The translations under genes and the position numbers were made by a program. A DNA stretch of 64,000 nucleotides from Flavobacterium sediminilitoris (GTDB taxonomy: Bacteria; Bacteroidota; Bacteroidia; Flavobacteriales; Flavobacteriaceae): assembly GCF_023008245.1 (NCBI RefSeq), contig NZ_CP090145.1, forward strand, positions 1,612,001 through 1,676,000, read 5' to 3'. The notes beneath the pieces were generated by a model, which saw nothing but the letters and a program-made list of their open reading frames with translations, was not told the origin of the DNA and ran no database searches. Positions 1 through 7,491 of the stretch are shown here, in pieces (positions within the stretch are counted from its first letter, which is position 1; each line of letters opens with the position of its first letter).

Positions 1-1
1 T

Positions 2-175
2 GAAGCAAAGCTCGAGCGTTTAAGAAAAGACAGGGAAAATTCTGGAAACGAATATCTCAAGAAACTTAAAAAAATAATTGTAGACAATCCTACAATCTTT
101 GTCTGTTATGAAGATAAGACAGAAGTTGGATTGGCAAATAAGATCCAAAAATTAAAAACTGGACTAGCTCTGTAA
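2..175 (+). CDS. C-terminal fragment of an unknown prophage protein
   Basis: An open frame enters from the left edge and ends at a TAA at 173-175, giving 57 residues of a protein whose start is outside the window. The visible part is lysine- and glutamate-rich (EAKLERLRKD at the edge), probably helical, and ends KLKTGLAL. I do not recognise the family. It lies 50 bp before the next gene on the same strand and within prophage DNA, so it is probably a phage protein. That it codes is inferred only from the uninterrupted frame and the position. Confidence 0.45.
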   Translation, partial: EAKLERLRKDRENSGNEYLKKLKKIIVDNPTIFVCYEDKTEVGLANKIQKLKTGLAL

Positions 176-225
176 TGTCCTTTTTAAAAAATGAAAACCG
201 AAATAGTTTTATAAAAAAATAAAAA

Positions 226-777
226 ATGCGTGTAGTTAGAATTGCAACTCCAAACGGAATAGATGATATAAAGTTAATCGCTGAAGATAGTTCAGAGGCG
301 GTTTTCATTAAACAACTTGCAGAAGCTGGAACATTGTCTTCTTTAAGTTCAAACGCTTCTTCTAGCGTTGTTTTTAGACCTATATCGGTTCAAGGTGTCG
401 ATCAATCATTTAATGATCAATTAATCTCGAGAGGGACTATAGGTAAATATGATTTCTCAGTTAGACAAAATCAAGATCATAATGTAGATTTATCTTTCAT
501 TAAAAATGAATTGCCACTCGATCTTACATTATACACTAGTATTAAACTACAGGTTAAACCAAGTAAACAATCATCTGCAATCATTTCTTTAGATACAGTT
601 TCAGGACTTACCATTTCAGGATCCGACAACAACGTTTTGGCCGTTGCATTTACAGCTGCTCAAACAAAAGAACTATGTAACGAGACTTATTATTATGATA
701 TCCTTTTTGTAGGAGCTGCTAATAATAATTACTATCTAGAAGGAAAAATCACAGTTAAAAAATCAGCAACACGATGA
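226..777 (+). CDS. prophage structural protein, unknown (fibre/baseplate region)
   Basis: A 183-residue protein starting MRVVRIATPNGIDDIK. It has no signal peptide or membrane segment, and its second half is rich in short beta-type stretches (DLTLYTSIKLQVKP, YYLEGKITVKK), as in small virion proteins. Its stop overlaps the start of the next gene (ATGA at 774-777), so the two are probably translationally coupled. The next gene looks like a fibre, so this may be a baseplate or fibre-associated subunit. That role is inferred from position; I do not recognise the family. Confidence 0.6.
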   Translation: MRVVRIATPNGIDDIKLIAEDSSEAVFIKQLAEAGTLSSLSSNASSSVVFRPISVQGVDQSFNDQLISRGTIGKYDFSVRQNQDHNVDLSFIKNELPLDLTLYTSIKLQVKPSKQSSAIISLDTVSGLTISGSDNNVLAVAFTAAQTKELCNETYYYDILFVGAANNNYYLEGKITVKKSATR

Positions 778-2345
778 GCAATAATTTCGAAGTAAATATT
801 CAAGAAGCCATTATTCCTGAGTTAATTGAAGTTCGTGTCGATGAGAATTCTGCGCAAACTGCTCAAGATGCAGCAGCACTAGCCGCTGATATATTAACAC
901 AGATTCAATCTGCAATTACTGGAATAGATACCAGGAATACTATTATTGACGATAATGGATTTACAAAAGTAGATGAAGTCTTTACAGCTGCAGCTGCATC
1001 TGTTTGGGACATCTCTGGAATTGAATATACAAATCCTGCAGAAGTAATTATTAATATTCCTTTGGCAGTATCTGGCATGCAAAGATGGGATAGAATAGTT
1101 TTAAATACATCAAACACTTTTCAAAGAATTGCTGGAGTCGAAGCTTCAGAAAATCCTGCTATTGATCCAGTTCCTGATAATACATTAGATTATACCTTTT
1201 TCTTAGTTACTGATTCTGAAGTAGGAGATGCTACACCTCCTTTAGTTGGTGGTCAATTTGTAAAAAAAATTTTTTCAAATAGCTATGCTTATCCTGCTTC
1301 AGGATCTAATGCTGTTATAGAATTACGTCCAGATGGAAGCTCTTACTATACTTTGACGAATTCTTCTTTGGTGTCGTTATCTGGATTTAAAAAAACTCTC
1401 ATAACTGGCGTTTTTTCCGCCGAAGAGCCTTACAACAATAAAGAAATCACAATTTTCAATAAAACAGGAGTGGCGTTTACCATTAATAATTTAGAAGATT
1501 CTGCTGGTAATATTCCTTTTTTTTTAAAAGGAGGAGTAGATTTAGTTTTTCCTCCAAATGAAAACATCACATTTTTATATAGTGATTCAGGGATAAACGA
1601 AAAATTTAGAAGTTGGGTAACTTCTACAAATGTTGATGTCGAAAATTTATTTAAAGCAAAAGGAGATTTATACATGTGCCAAGTAACTGGTAGTTCTTTC
1701 TCTAATATTGGATACCCATTAAATCCATCAACTATAGGTACTCCTGCTTATTTGACTGCAAATTTAAGTGCAGATTATAATACTTCTCCTTATTCAACTT
1801 GGAATTTAAGGCGATCAATATGTGCTAATGTAGCTGGAAATACAGCATCATTCGTCTGGCCGTGGAAAAATGTTTCTGTGGGGTTGGGATTCTACGTTTC
1901 AGCGAAAGTAAATGTTAATTTGTCTCTAAACGGTAGATTCTTTTTTGGATTAACAGATAGTACTTCGTCTATTGGGAATGTCAATCCAAGTTCTTTGACT
2001 AATATTTTGGGTTTTGCAATAGACTCTTTAGATCTTAATTTACAAATCATAAATAATGATAGTACAGGTATTGCTACAAAAACAGATTTAGGCTCTGACT
2101 TTTCGATTAATTCTACAGATGACAATACATATATTATTGAAATTTGGAATAAAAAAAACTCTAATAATTGTTCTTTTAGAGTCCTAAATTTGCTCAATAA
2201 TGTAATAAGTTCTGAAATTACAATAACAGAGGATTTACCAGTAGTTACAGATGGACTCGCATTTCAGCTGTGGTTAAATAATGGCATAGACTCAACTTTT
2301 TTAACTCTTCATTTTTCTAATCACACATTAATAAGATCGTCATGA
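774..2345 (+). CDS. probable tail-fibre or receptor-binding protein
   Basis: A 523-residue protein without signal peptide or membrane segments. The N-terminal 60 residues are alanine-rich and probably helical (TAQDAAALAADILTQIQSA), like an oligomerising stalk or virion-attachment segment. The rest is rich in Ser, Thr, Asn and Gly with alternating hydrophobic residues, as expected for a beta-structured fibre. Residues about 65-170 resemble the conserved head of Bacteroidota phage fibre-like proteins, and the C-terminal 200 residues could be a carbohydrate-binding lectin-like fold. Both ends overlap the neighbouring genes by 4 bp. The fibre role is inferred from composition and from the lysis genes just downstream. 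Confidence 0.55.
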   Translation: MSNNFEVNIQEAIIPELIEVRVDENSAQTAQDAAALAADILTQIQSAITGIDTRNTIIDDNGFTKVDEVFTAAAASVWDISGIEYTNPAEVIINIPLAVSGMQRWDRIVLNTSNTFQRIAGVEASENPAIDPVPDNTLDYTFFLVTDSEVGDATPPLVGGQFVKKIFSNSYAYPASGSNAVIELRPDGSSYYTLTNSSLVSLSGFKKTLITGVFSAEEPYNNKEITIFNKTGVAFTINNLEDSAGNIPFFLKGGVDLVFPPNENITFLYSDSGINEKFRSWVTSTNVDVENLFKAKGDLYMCQVTGSSFSNIGYPLNPSTIGTPAYLTANLSADYNTSPYSTWNLRRSICANVAGNTASFVWPWKNVSVGLGFYVSAKVNVNLSLNGRFFFGLTDSTSSIGNVNPSSLTNILGFAIDSLDLNLQIINNDSTGIATKTDLGSDFSINSTDDNTYIIEIWNKKNSNNCSFRVLNLLNNVISSEITITEDLPVVTDGLAFQLWLNNGIDSTFLTLHFSNHTLIRSS

Positions 2346-2827
2346 TATATCTTAAGTCTATAATTTCAGAAAAAATATATATGATAGAAAATGGAATTTA
2401 TCAGCTGATTCCATTTGATGATTCTAACCAGTTGTATTTGACTTTTATTGAATGGTTGAGTCAAGGAAATTCTATAGAATTGTTTGAAGGCACTTCAGAG
2501 GAAATTCAGAATTCACAATTAGAATTAAAACTTATAGAAATAAAAAATAAATATGAATTTCATAAAATAAATGGATGGGATGCGTATCAAAATTTTAGAG
2601 CAAAAGTTGTAAATGATATTTATGAAAATTTAATTACTGAAGAGCAAGCATTTGTAATTGAAGATAATTTAAGTATAGCTTATGATCAGATTTCGAGTAC
2701 TGGCGATTGGAAAACAGCTCGTCACAAGCTTCTACAAGTAAGTCCTTATCCTCCTTATGTGCAACCTTATTATGATTTGGCGCTAATTTTAATAAATGAT
2801 TATATAACGAATAATTACGAAGATTAA
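2342..2827 (+). CDS. unknown prophage protein following the fibre gene
   Basis: A 161-residue acidic, probably alpha-helical protein with no membrane segment. It begins directly at the fibre stop codon (ATGA overlap at 2342-2345). Small genes directly after a fibre gene often encode fibre-assembly chaperones or capping proteins, and the central helical stretch (residues about 60-120) would fit, but no signature of a known chaperone family is visible. Function is unknown. The gene is supported by its length, tight coupling and codon use like its neighbours. Confidence 0.55.
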   Translation: MIYLKSIISEKIYMIENGIYQLIPFDDSNQLYLTFIEWLSQGNSIELFEGTSEEIQNSQLELKLIEIKNKYEFHKINGWDAYQNFRAKVVNDIYENLITEEQAFVIEDNLSIAYDQISSTGDWKTARHKLLQVSPYPPYVQPYYDLALILINDYITNNYED

Positions 2828-2828
2828 A

Positions 2829-3170
2829 ATGGGAATAATACTTTATATAATAGCTACAATACTTTGGATTATCATTACACCTATTAATTGGGTAATTGTT
2901 ACAATTAAAAATGGAATGAGCAATGCTTATTTTCTTGAAACTGCTATTGATCTGGATAAGTTCGGGAATCGAAATTTCAGAACCTTTTTAAATGTTACAA
3001 TGAAAGTGAAAGGAGGTTACCAATTTGGAAATATAAATGAAACTATTAGTAGTGCACTGGGTAAAAATCAACGTGATAATACACTTAGTTGGTTTGGAAA
3101 ATTTATCTCTTTTCTCCTGGATAAGTTAGATAAAAATCATTGTCAAAAATCAATCAATAATTCAATATGA
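2829..3170 (+). CDS. small membrane protein of the lysis region
   Basis: A 113-residue protein with one very hydrophobic N-terminal helix (residues about 2-26, IILYIIATILWIIITPINW) followed by a soluble tail that reads NFRTFLNVTMKVKGGYQFGN. The start lies 1 bp after the preceding stop, and the 3' end overlaps the holin start by 4 bp. Its position in a lysis cassette suggests an accessory membrane protein such as an antiholin or second holin. That is inference; I do not recognise the family. Confidence 0.55.
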   Translation: MGIILYIIATILWIIITPINWVIVTIKNGMSNAYFLETAIDLDKFGNRNFRTFLNVTMKVKGGYQFGNINETISSALGKNQRDNTLSWFGKFISFLLDKLDKNHCQKSINNSI

Positions 3171-3709
3171 AAATAACAGAAATTTTAAATACTGCTATAC
3201 CGAAATTCTCTCTTTTTGGAGAAATTTTAAAAAAACCATTAATAGGCTTATACTTAGTTGGTACTACAGTTCCAACTGCAATAATTGTAAATATCTGGAG
3301 CGCTTTTTATGCTCTATGTTGGTTTTTTGTTGCTGATTTAATTACAGGTCTTTTTGCGTCTTACAATGATTGGAAAAGATCGGATAAAAAAGATCGTTGG
3401 TTTTTTGGCAAAGGAGAAGGTTTTTCATCAGACAAGTTTAAAAAAATGTTTATCAAAATAATTGTCTATTGCGGAACACCTCTAGTTATTTATAATTTTC
3501 AAAAAACTTTTTTATTAAAAAACATTAGCTATAAAAGAATTTCAGACGCTGAAATAGATCTAGCTACTTTTTTTATTTTGATATTTATTTTAAATGAAGG
3601 CTTCTCTATTTTTCATGAGAACCTACCTAAATGCGGTTTTAATATTTGGCATCGAATTAAAAAAATGATTGGTTTTTACAAAGAAATTAAAAATGAAATA
3701 AAAGAATAA
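3167..3709 (+). CDS. phage holin, holin_4-like family
   Basis: A 180-residue integral membrane protein. Hydrophobic segments lie at about residues 22-40, 40-62, 96-112 and 128-150. The family-like pattern is visible: an aspartate in a membrane helix followed by TG (VADLITGLFAS), a basic loop with serines, and a late glutamate before SIFHENLPKCG, which matches the SI-ENL-G ending of the phage holin_4 group. Holins form the membrane lesion that releases the endolysin. The next gene is a cell-wall peptidase, which supports the assignment. Confidence 0.8.
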   Translation: MKITEILNTAIPKFSLFGEILKKPLIGLYLVGTTVPTAIIVNIWSAFYALCWFFVADLITGLFASYNDWKRSDKKDRWFFGKGEGFSSDKFKKMFIKIIVYCGTPLVIYNFQKTFLLKNISYKRISDAEIDLATFFILIFILNEGFSIFHENLPKCGFNIWHRIKKMIGFYKEIKNEIKE

Positions 3710-3710
3710 T

Positions 3711-4085
3711 ATGCAACTAACAAAAAATTTTATATTAGATGAGTTTAGATGTAATGATGGTACAGCTGTACCAGAAATTTATATATCAAACGTTAAAGAA
3801 CTAGCTAATAATTTACAAATTCTTAGAGATTATTTAAATGAACCCGTTTTTATAACTGGCTCAGGCTATAGAACTCCTTTTTGGAATGCAAAAGTTGGAG
3901 GTGTTAAAAACAGTGAACATTTAGTCGCAAAAGCAGCAGATATAAATGTAAAAAGTAAAACACCTAAACAACTTGCATCTGTAATAGAAAAATTAATTAA
4001 AGCTGGAAAAATGAAAGAAGGTGGTATAGGTGTTTACAATGGATTTGTACATTATGATGTTCGAGGAACTAAAGCAAGATGGTAA
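3711..4085 (+). CDS. M15-family peptidase, probable phage endolysin
   Basis: A 124-residue protein of the peptidase M15 (D-Ala-D-Ala carboxypeptidase/VanY-like) fold. The zinc-binding pattern is present: SEHLVAKAADI supplies the first His and the Asp, and FVHYDV near the C-terminus supplies the second His and Asp. FITGSGYRTPFWN matches the conserved GYR segment. The start is 1 bp after the holin stop. It has no signal peptide, which fits export through the holin lesion. The likely role is cleaving peptide cross-links of host peptidoglycan at lysis. Confidence 0.85.
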   Translation: MQLTKNFILDEFRCNDGTAVPEIYISNVKELANNLQILRDYLNEPVFITGSGYRTPFWNAKVGGVKNSEHLVAKAADINVKSKTPKQLASVIEKLIKAGKMKEGGIGVYNGFVHYDVRGTKARW

Positions 4086-4086
4086 T

Positions 4087-4551
4087 ATGAAAAAACTAAT
4101 ATACATCATTTGTTTTTTTCTGTCCATTTCCTGTGGATCAATAAAAAAAGACAAAACGAATGTAGAATTGGAATCTAATTCTACTGAAAACACAAACACA
4201 TCTTCTAATACTAATCGTTGGATCAATTCAAATGATTATATTTTAGAACCTGTGGATCTATCACAACCGATGTTTTTCCAAAATAACGGCAAAAAAGATA
4301 CGGTTTGGAATACTCGGATAATTAATAATACACGATATATAAAGGAAAAAATTAAAGAAGACACTAATCAAAATAAGCAAACAGAAGACAATTTATCTAT
4401 CGATCAGAAGAATAAAGAAACTGATAATACTAAATTGATTCTTGGAATTGTTGGAATAGTTTTCTTGTTTTTATTTTTCACAATGATTCTATTCTTTTAC
4501 CTGATTTCAAAAAAAATTGATAAAGCAATAAAAATAATTCCACAAGTATAA
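4087..4551 (+). CDS. lipoprotein with C-terminal membrane anchor, candidate u-spanin
   Basis: A 154-residue protein whose ATG is 1 bp after the endolysin stop. Residues 1-16 form a lipoprotein signal with a relaxed Bacteroidota lipobox (SISC, modified Cys16). Residues about 17-115 are polar and rich in Asn, Lys and Thr. Residues about 117-140 form one strong membrane helix, followed by a short basic tail of 14 residues. An outer-membrane lipid anchor at one end and an inner-membrane helix at the other is the architecture of unimolecular spanins such as phage T1 gp11, which fuse the two membranes at lysis. Position after holin and endolysin agrees. Function is inferred from topology and context, not from sequence similarity. 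Confidence 0.65.
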   Translation: MKKLIYIICFFLSISCGSIKKDKTNVELESNSTENTNTSSNTNRWINSNDYILEPVDLSQPMFFQNNGKKDTVWNTRIINNTRYIKEKIKEDTNQNKQTEDNLSIDQKNKETDNTKLILGIVGIVFLFLFFTMILFFYLISKKIDKAIKIIPQV

Positions 4552-4727
4552 TGGAACAAAAATTAAGTAATCTTAGAATTAAAAAAGCGACGTTATTTTC
4601 TCATATAGAAATGATGTCAACAGTTAGTGATACTTTGTTTCGAGATTTTGGAAAAGTATGTGCTGAAATTATGCAACTAGAAAAAAAAATAGTAAGAGAA
4701 ACCAAAAACCATTTCAATGAGGATTAG
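4551..4727 (+). CDS. 58-residue helical prophage protein
   Basis: A short frame starting MEQKLSNLRIKKATLF and ending HFNED. Its ATG shares one base with the preceding stop (TAATG), and its end overlaps the next gene by 11 bp, so it fits exactly into the operon. The composition (Leu, Lys, Glu, Met with heptad-like spacing) suggests one long helix or coiled coil. Function is unknown. Coupling on both sides is the main evidence that it is translated. Confidence 0.55.
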   Translation: MEQKLSNLRIKKATLFSHIEMMSTVSDTLFRDFGKVCAEIMQLEKKIVRETKNHFNED

Positions 4728-5532
4728 TTATACAATTCCACAAAAATGGAATGATTTAACCGAATGGCAACTCAAGCGCATAGGAAAACTTACGCTTTCA
4801 AAAGAAAAGATGCCGCATCGATTATTTATTTCGATGCTCATTTCTATTCTATTAATGCCTAAGCGATCTCTTAAAGGTTATATAAAATCTTTTTATCTTT
4901 TTACTCAGGTTCCTCTTTTAGTTCTGGAGGAATACTGCGGTTTCATTTTTGAAGAAGAAGAATATTTAACCAAGTTTCCAGAAAAATTTAAAATAGGTAA
5001 AACTTACGTTTATGGTCCAGGAAAAAGATTATCAAATATCACCATTAATGAGATGTCTTATGCCGATACCTTTTTTTATAATTGGATCAACGGAAAAAAA
5101 GATGTAGATCTACATCGATTGGCAGCGGTTCTATATCGTGAAAAATCTCCTTCACCTTCTCCAGAAGATATTAGAGCTCCTTTTAATAAGTTATTGTTGC
5201 CTGTAAATGCAGATCTTACCGATAAAATTCCGTTAGCCGATAAGTTAATTATAGCACTAGCTTATCAAGGCTGTAGGCAACTGTTTAGTAAGAGGCATCC
5301 TATTATTTTTCCAAAACCTCCAGATGAAGAGAAAACTCCTGAAGCTGCAAAAAAAAATAAAAAAGCATATCAGCCATTTGAGAAGATAATACATGCAATG
5401 GCAATGGATGAAATACAGGTGTTTGGAAATTTGCAACAAACCGAACAGGCAAATGCTGCACAATTTTTCAAAATATATGAAGAAAGCATCATTCGACAAA
5501 GAGAGCGTGAACGTTTAGCTAAAAAGAAATAA
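4717..5532 (+). CDS. unknown prophage protein, 271 aa
   Basis: A soluble protein starting MRISYTIPQKWNDLTEWQLK. The central part has a YVYGPGKRLSNIT strand region and an aromatic helical stretch around ADTFFYNWINGKKDVDLHRL; the C-terminal 60 residues are charged and helical with a lysine/arginine tail. The start overlaps the previous small gene by 11 bp and the next gene begins 1 bp after its stop. I do not recognise the family. A tail-assembly or tail-completion role is possible from its place between the lysis genes and the tape-measure gene. Confidence 0.55.
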   Translation: MRISYTIPQKWNDLTEWQLKRIGKLTLSKEKMPHRLFISMLISILLMPKRSLKGYIKSFYLFTQVPLLVLEEYCGFIFEEEEYLTKFPEKFKIGKTYVYGPGKRLSNITINEMSYADTFFYNWINGKKDVDLHRLAAVLYREKSPSPSPEDIRAPFNKLLLPVNADLTDKIPLADKLIIALAYQGCRQLFSKRHPIIFPKPPDEEKTPEAAKKNKKAYQPFEKIIHAMAMDEIQVFGNLQQTEQANAAQFFKIYEESIIRQRERERLAKKK

Positions 5533-5533
5533 C

Positions 5534-6052
5534 ATGGATAGAATTTTATCATACACTAAAGTAGATGACTACTTTAAATCATTAGCAAATAAGCATTTAG
5601 ATATAAATGATTATATTGGAACTTCAACTACAGAATTAGATAGTCGAATGAGTTCTGTCGATGGTATCGCTTCTCCGTTCTTATGCCTTTTTAATTACCA
5701 AGGTAAGCTATCTGGAAATATGCAGCGCACATTTAATGACAGAACTTTGTCTTTTTCTATTTGCTTTACTGGGATAGAAGCTGAAGATTTTCCAGCACAA
5801 AAAGCGGCCATAAATGCAGCTGAAGTAATAGGCCTAGAAATCCTGTCTAGGATAAATGTAGAAAGTAAGAATCCTGCAATAGGATGGCTTTATGACAACT
5901 TTCAAAAAGACACGGTTCATTATAGTGAAATAGAACTGGATAAAGCTGAAGGATTCTTTGGAATGGAATTTCACTTCGATTTAAAAAATTCAGAACCACT
6001 TGTGGTTACTCCAGATAAATGGTCAGATGGTGATCAGTTCTGCACGGTATAA
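5534..6052 (+). CDS. unknown prophage protein, 172 aa
   Basis: A soluble 172-residue protein beginning MDRILSYTKVDDYFK. The middle has beta-strand character (RTLSFSICFTG), followed by a helix (AAINAAEVIGLEILSRI) and a C-terminal stretch FGMEFHFDLKN. Alternating strands with one long helix would suit a tail-terminator or neck subunit, but no motif proves it. It is the last gene of the first prophage operon: a strong terminator follows directly at 6056-6082. Confidence 0.5.
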   Translation: MDRILSYTKVDDYFKSLANKHLDINDYIGTSTTELDSRMSSVDGIASPFLCLFNYQGKLSGNMQRTFNDRTLSFSICFTGIEAEDFPAQKAAINAAEVIGLEILSRINVESKNPAIGWLYDNFQKDTVHYSEIELDKAEGFFGMEFHFDLKNSEPLVVTPDKWSDGDQFCTV

Positions 6053-6055
6053 TTA

Positions 6056-6082
6056 AAACCATTCTTCGGAGTGGTTTTTTTT
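6056..6082 (+). terminator. rho-independent terminator with TTCG loop
   Basis: A 9-bp stem (AAACCATTC with GAGTGGTTT, one G-T pair) closes a TTCG tetraloop and runs into eight T residues. It starts 4 bp after the stop of the preceding gene, ending the first prophage operon. Near-identical stems occur at 8119-8145 and 33851-33880. Confidence 0.85.
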
Positions 6083-6115
6083 ATACTTTTGTTAAAACAC
6101 AAAATTCAAAAAAAC

Positions 6116-6565
6116 ATGAAAAAATTTATTTTACTAGTCCTAGTTGTTTTTTCTTCAGGAGTTTTTGCTCAAGAATTAATATTAAATTCTGAAACCAAAA
6201 TTTATGAATATGAATATATTAAAGAAAGTTCCGAAACGATTGAATTCTTAACAAGCTCTTTTGAATCAAAACTTAACGATCTTAACTATAAGGATGTTAT
6301 TTTTTCAACTGATAAAATTACTTCTCAAAGCTTTTTTACTAAGTTGATTATGGGAACTCCTATGGAAATTAGATATAATTTAACTATTGATTTTAAAGAA
6401 GGAAAATATAAAGTTCTTTTTAATAAATTTATAATTGAAGACAAACGATTTGGAAGTGTGCCTCTAGAAGATATAAAATCAGCTAAAAAGAAATGGATAA
6501 AAACTATTAATGAAAAACTTCCTGATTTAATAGCTGCCTTAGAAAGCAAAGCTAAAGATTGGTAA
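6116..6565 (+). CDS. secreted DUF4468-like protein
   Basis: A 149-residue protein with a clear signal peptide (MKKFILLVLVVFSSGVFAQ), the usual Bacteroidota form ending in AQ. The start at 6116 is preferred because it begins that signal; an upstream in-frame ATG would place it 15 residues inside. The mature part reads TKIYEYEYIKESSETIEFL, then RYNLTIDFKEGKYKVLFN, the pattern of DUF4468 proteins, which have a TBP-like fold and are common in Bacteroidota. Such a protein is unusual inside a phage late region. It follows a terminator and is probably transcribed on its own, so it may be a lysogenic-conversion (moron) gene. Function is unknown. Confidence 0.65.
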   Translation: MKKFILLVLVVFSSGVFAQELILNSETKIYEYEYIKESSETIEFLTSSFESKLNDLNYKDVIFSTDKITSQSFFTKLIMGTPMEIRYNLTIDFKEGKYKVLFNKFIIEDKRFGSVPLEDIKSAKKKWIKTINEKLPDLIAALESKAKDW

Positions 6566-6612
6566 AATATAGCGTTACTTTAGTGTTACTTTTTTTTGGG
6601 GTGAACGCACCA

Positions 6613-6638
6613 TTGTATTATAAAAAAATATATCTTTG
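6613..6638 (+). promoter_or_regulatory. Bacteroidota-type promoter before the structured segment
   Basis: TATCTTTG at 6631-6638 fits the -7 box TAnnTTTG, and a TTG at 6613-6615 could be the -33 element with a short 15-bp spacer. Transcription would begin near 6643-6645, just inside the first arm of the interleaved repeats. The spacer is shorter than the usual 17-23 bp. Confidence 0.5.
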
Positions 6639-6640
6639 TT

Positions 6641-6790
6641 TTGACTTACCGTTTATTAGGATTTCCTATTGAACATTTTTTTTTAAATAAAAGCAAGCCC
6701 TTGCAATGGTTATCCTAGTTGAAAGATTAGGAATGCGTTCCTAGAACGGTAAGTCAAACCTAAAGCAAGGGTCTGCTTTATAATTTTTTT
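6641..6790 (+). ncRNA. candidate structured RNA/leader with interleaved stems
   Basis: Two long complementary pairs interleave. Arm A (6641-6653, TTGACTTACCGTT) is the exact complement of A' (6745-6757). Arm B (6691-6704, AAGCAAGCCCTTGC) pairs with B' (6765-6778) except for one mismatch and one G-T. The order A-B-A'-B' is a pseudoknot topology. Smaller local hairpins lie at 6657-6668 (TAGGA/TCCTA), at about 6713-6731 (CCTAG/TTAGG) and at about 6728-6744 (TAGGAA/TTCCTA around TGCG). B' overlaps a local hairpin (6761-6780, TAAAGCA/TGCTTTA) followed by T8 at 6784-6791, resembling a terminator. A' is also complementary over 8 bases to 6796-6803, covering the start codon of the next gene. A small RNA or a cis riboregulator is the inference. 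Confidence 0.5.
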
Positions 6791-6794
6791 TGTT

Positions 6795-7070
6795 ATGACT
6801 TACACAAAAGAGAATCCATTAACAGTGGAACAGGCTATCCAGCCTATTGTAGAATGTGGTGTTAATTTTCGCAATCAAAGAATGTTCCTTCATGAGATGT
6901 TTACATCCTGTGTGGCTAATGCTGCAAATGATGAAGTCGAAAACTTTACAGCCAAAAGGCTGACACCTTTTTATCTAGCAATGTGCAATTTGCTGGAAAA
7001 TCTAGACAGTATCGATGATGTGCATTCCGATAATATACAGCATTGTATGTTTCCCAAACTTAATACTTAA
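6795..7070 (+). CDS. unknown prophage protein, 91 aa
   Basis: A small protein starting MTYTKENPLTVEQAIQPIV, mostly helical and acidic, with three Cys. The ATG lies 4 bp after the T-run of the structured segment, and no Shine-Dalgarno-like sequence is visible, so translation may depend on that leader. It is followed by a second small gene 4 bp later in the +1 frame. Together they sit upstream of the tape-measure gene, where tail-assembly chaperones usually lie. That role is only a positional inference. Confidence 0.55.
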   Translation: MTYTKENPLTVEQAIQPIVECGVNFRNQRMFLHEMFTSCVANAANDEVENFTAKRLTPFYLAMCNLLENLDSIDDVHSDNIQHCMFPKLNT

Positions 7071-7074
7071 TGCC

Positions 7075-7326
7075 ATGCCAGATATAATCAATTACAAGGA
7101 AGAAGTGAAACGCTTAATCTGTGATAGCTACGAACCAGCAGACATGGTCAGTGTGGAATTTAAATACACTACAAAAGAAATAGTGTGTAATTTAAAAAAG
7201 GTACTTCCAGATAATGCAGTAGATGAACATCTCATCTATGAAGCTCTACAGGAGTTAAATTTTGAACCCAAAGAAGAATCCCCACTAGAATTTTATTGGT
7301 ACTTTAAACGTAAAAATCACTCATGA
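7075..7326 (+). CDS. unknown prophage protein, 83 aa
   Basis: The ATG at 7075 (MPDIINYKEEVKRLICDSY) is preferred because an upstream in-frame extension would be an unlikely hydrophobic stretch overlapping the previous gene. The protein is acidic and mixed alpha/beta and ends LEFYWYFKRKNHS. It follows the preceding gene by 4 bp and is closed by a terminator at 7351-7385. I do not recognise the family. Confidence 0.5.
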   Translation: MPDIINYKEEVKRLICDSYEPADMVSVEFKYTTKEIVCNLKKVLPDNAVDEHLIYEALQELNFEPKEESPLEFYWYFKRKNHS

Positions 7327-7350
7327 TTTCTTTTTAAATTTTGGACAGGA

Positions 7351-7385
7351 AAGCGAGAAACTTTGTACACTTCTCGCTTTTTTTA
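7351..7385 (+). terminator. rho-independent terminator
   Basis: A perfect 9-bp stem AAGCGAGAA/TTCTCGCTT with an 11-base loop runs into a T-run. It ends the two-gene unit 6795-7326 and insulates the following HicAB unit. Confidence 0.85.
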
Positions 7386-7434
7386 TACCTAACTGTTAAA
7401 ATTTATTGCAGTTCATCGAATTTCCTTAAAAAAC

Positions 7435-7465
7435 TTTTTTAATGATAGTAAATTTACTATCTTTG
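7435..7465 (+). promoter_or_regulatory. hicAB promoter with palindromic operator
   Basis: GATAGTAAATTTACTATC at 7444-7461 is a perfect 18-bp palindrome. Its last four bases form the start of the -7 box TATCTTTG (7458-7465). A T-run at 7435-7440, 17 bp upstream, may serve as the -33 element. A repressor bound to the palindrome would cover the promoter. HicB antitoxins with a C-terminal DNA-binding domain repress their own operon this way, so HicB is the expected ligand. Confidence 0.8.
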
Positions 7466-7491
7466 AAGAGTCAAATAATAACAACGTTCTT

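Noticed and set aside
175..222. A 15-residue frame starting in the TAATG after the first fragment
   Set aside because: Too short, with no further support.
6641..6757. A MITE or insertion element with 13-bp terminal repeats
   Set aside because: No target-site duplication flanks the arms, and the second repeat pair interleaves with the first, which a simple element would not explain.
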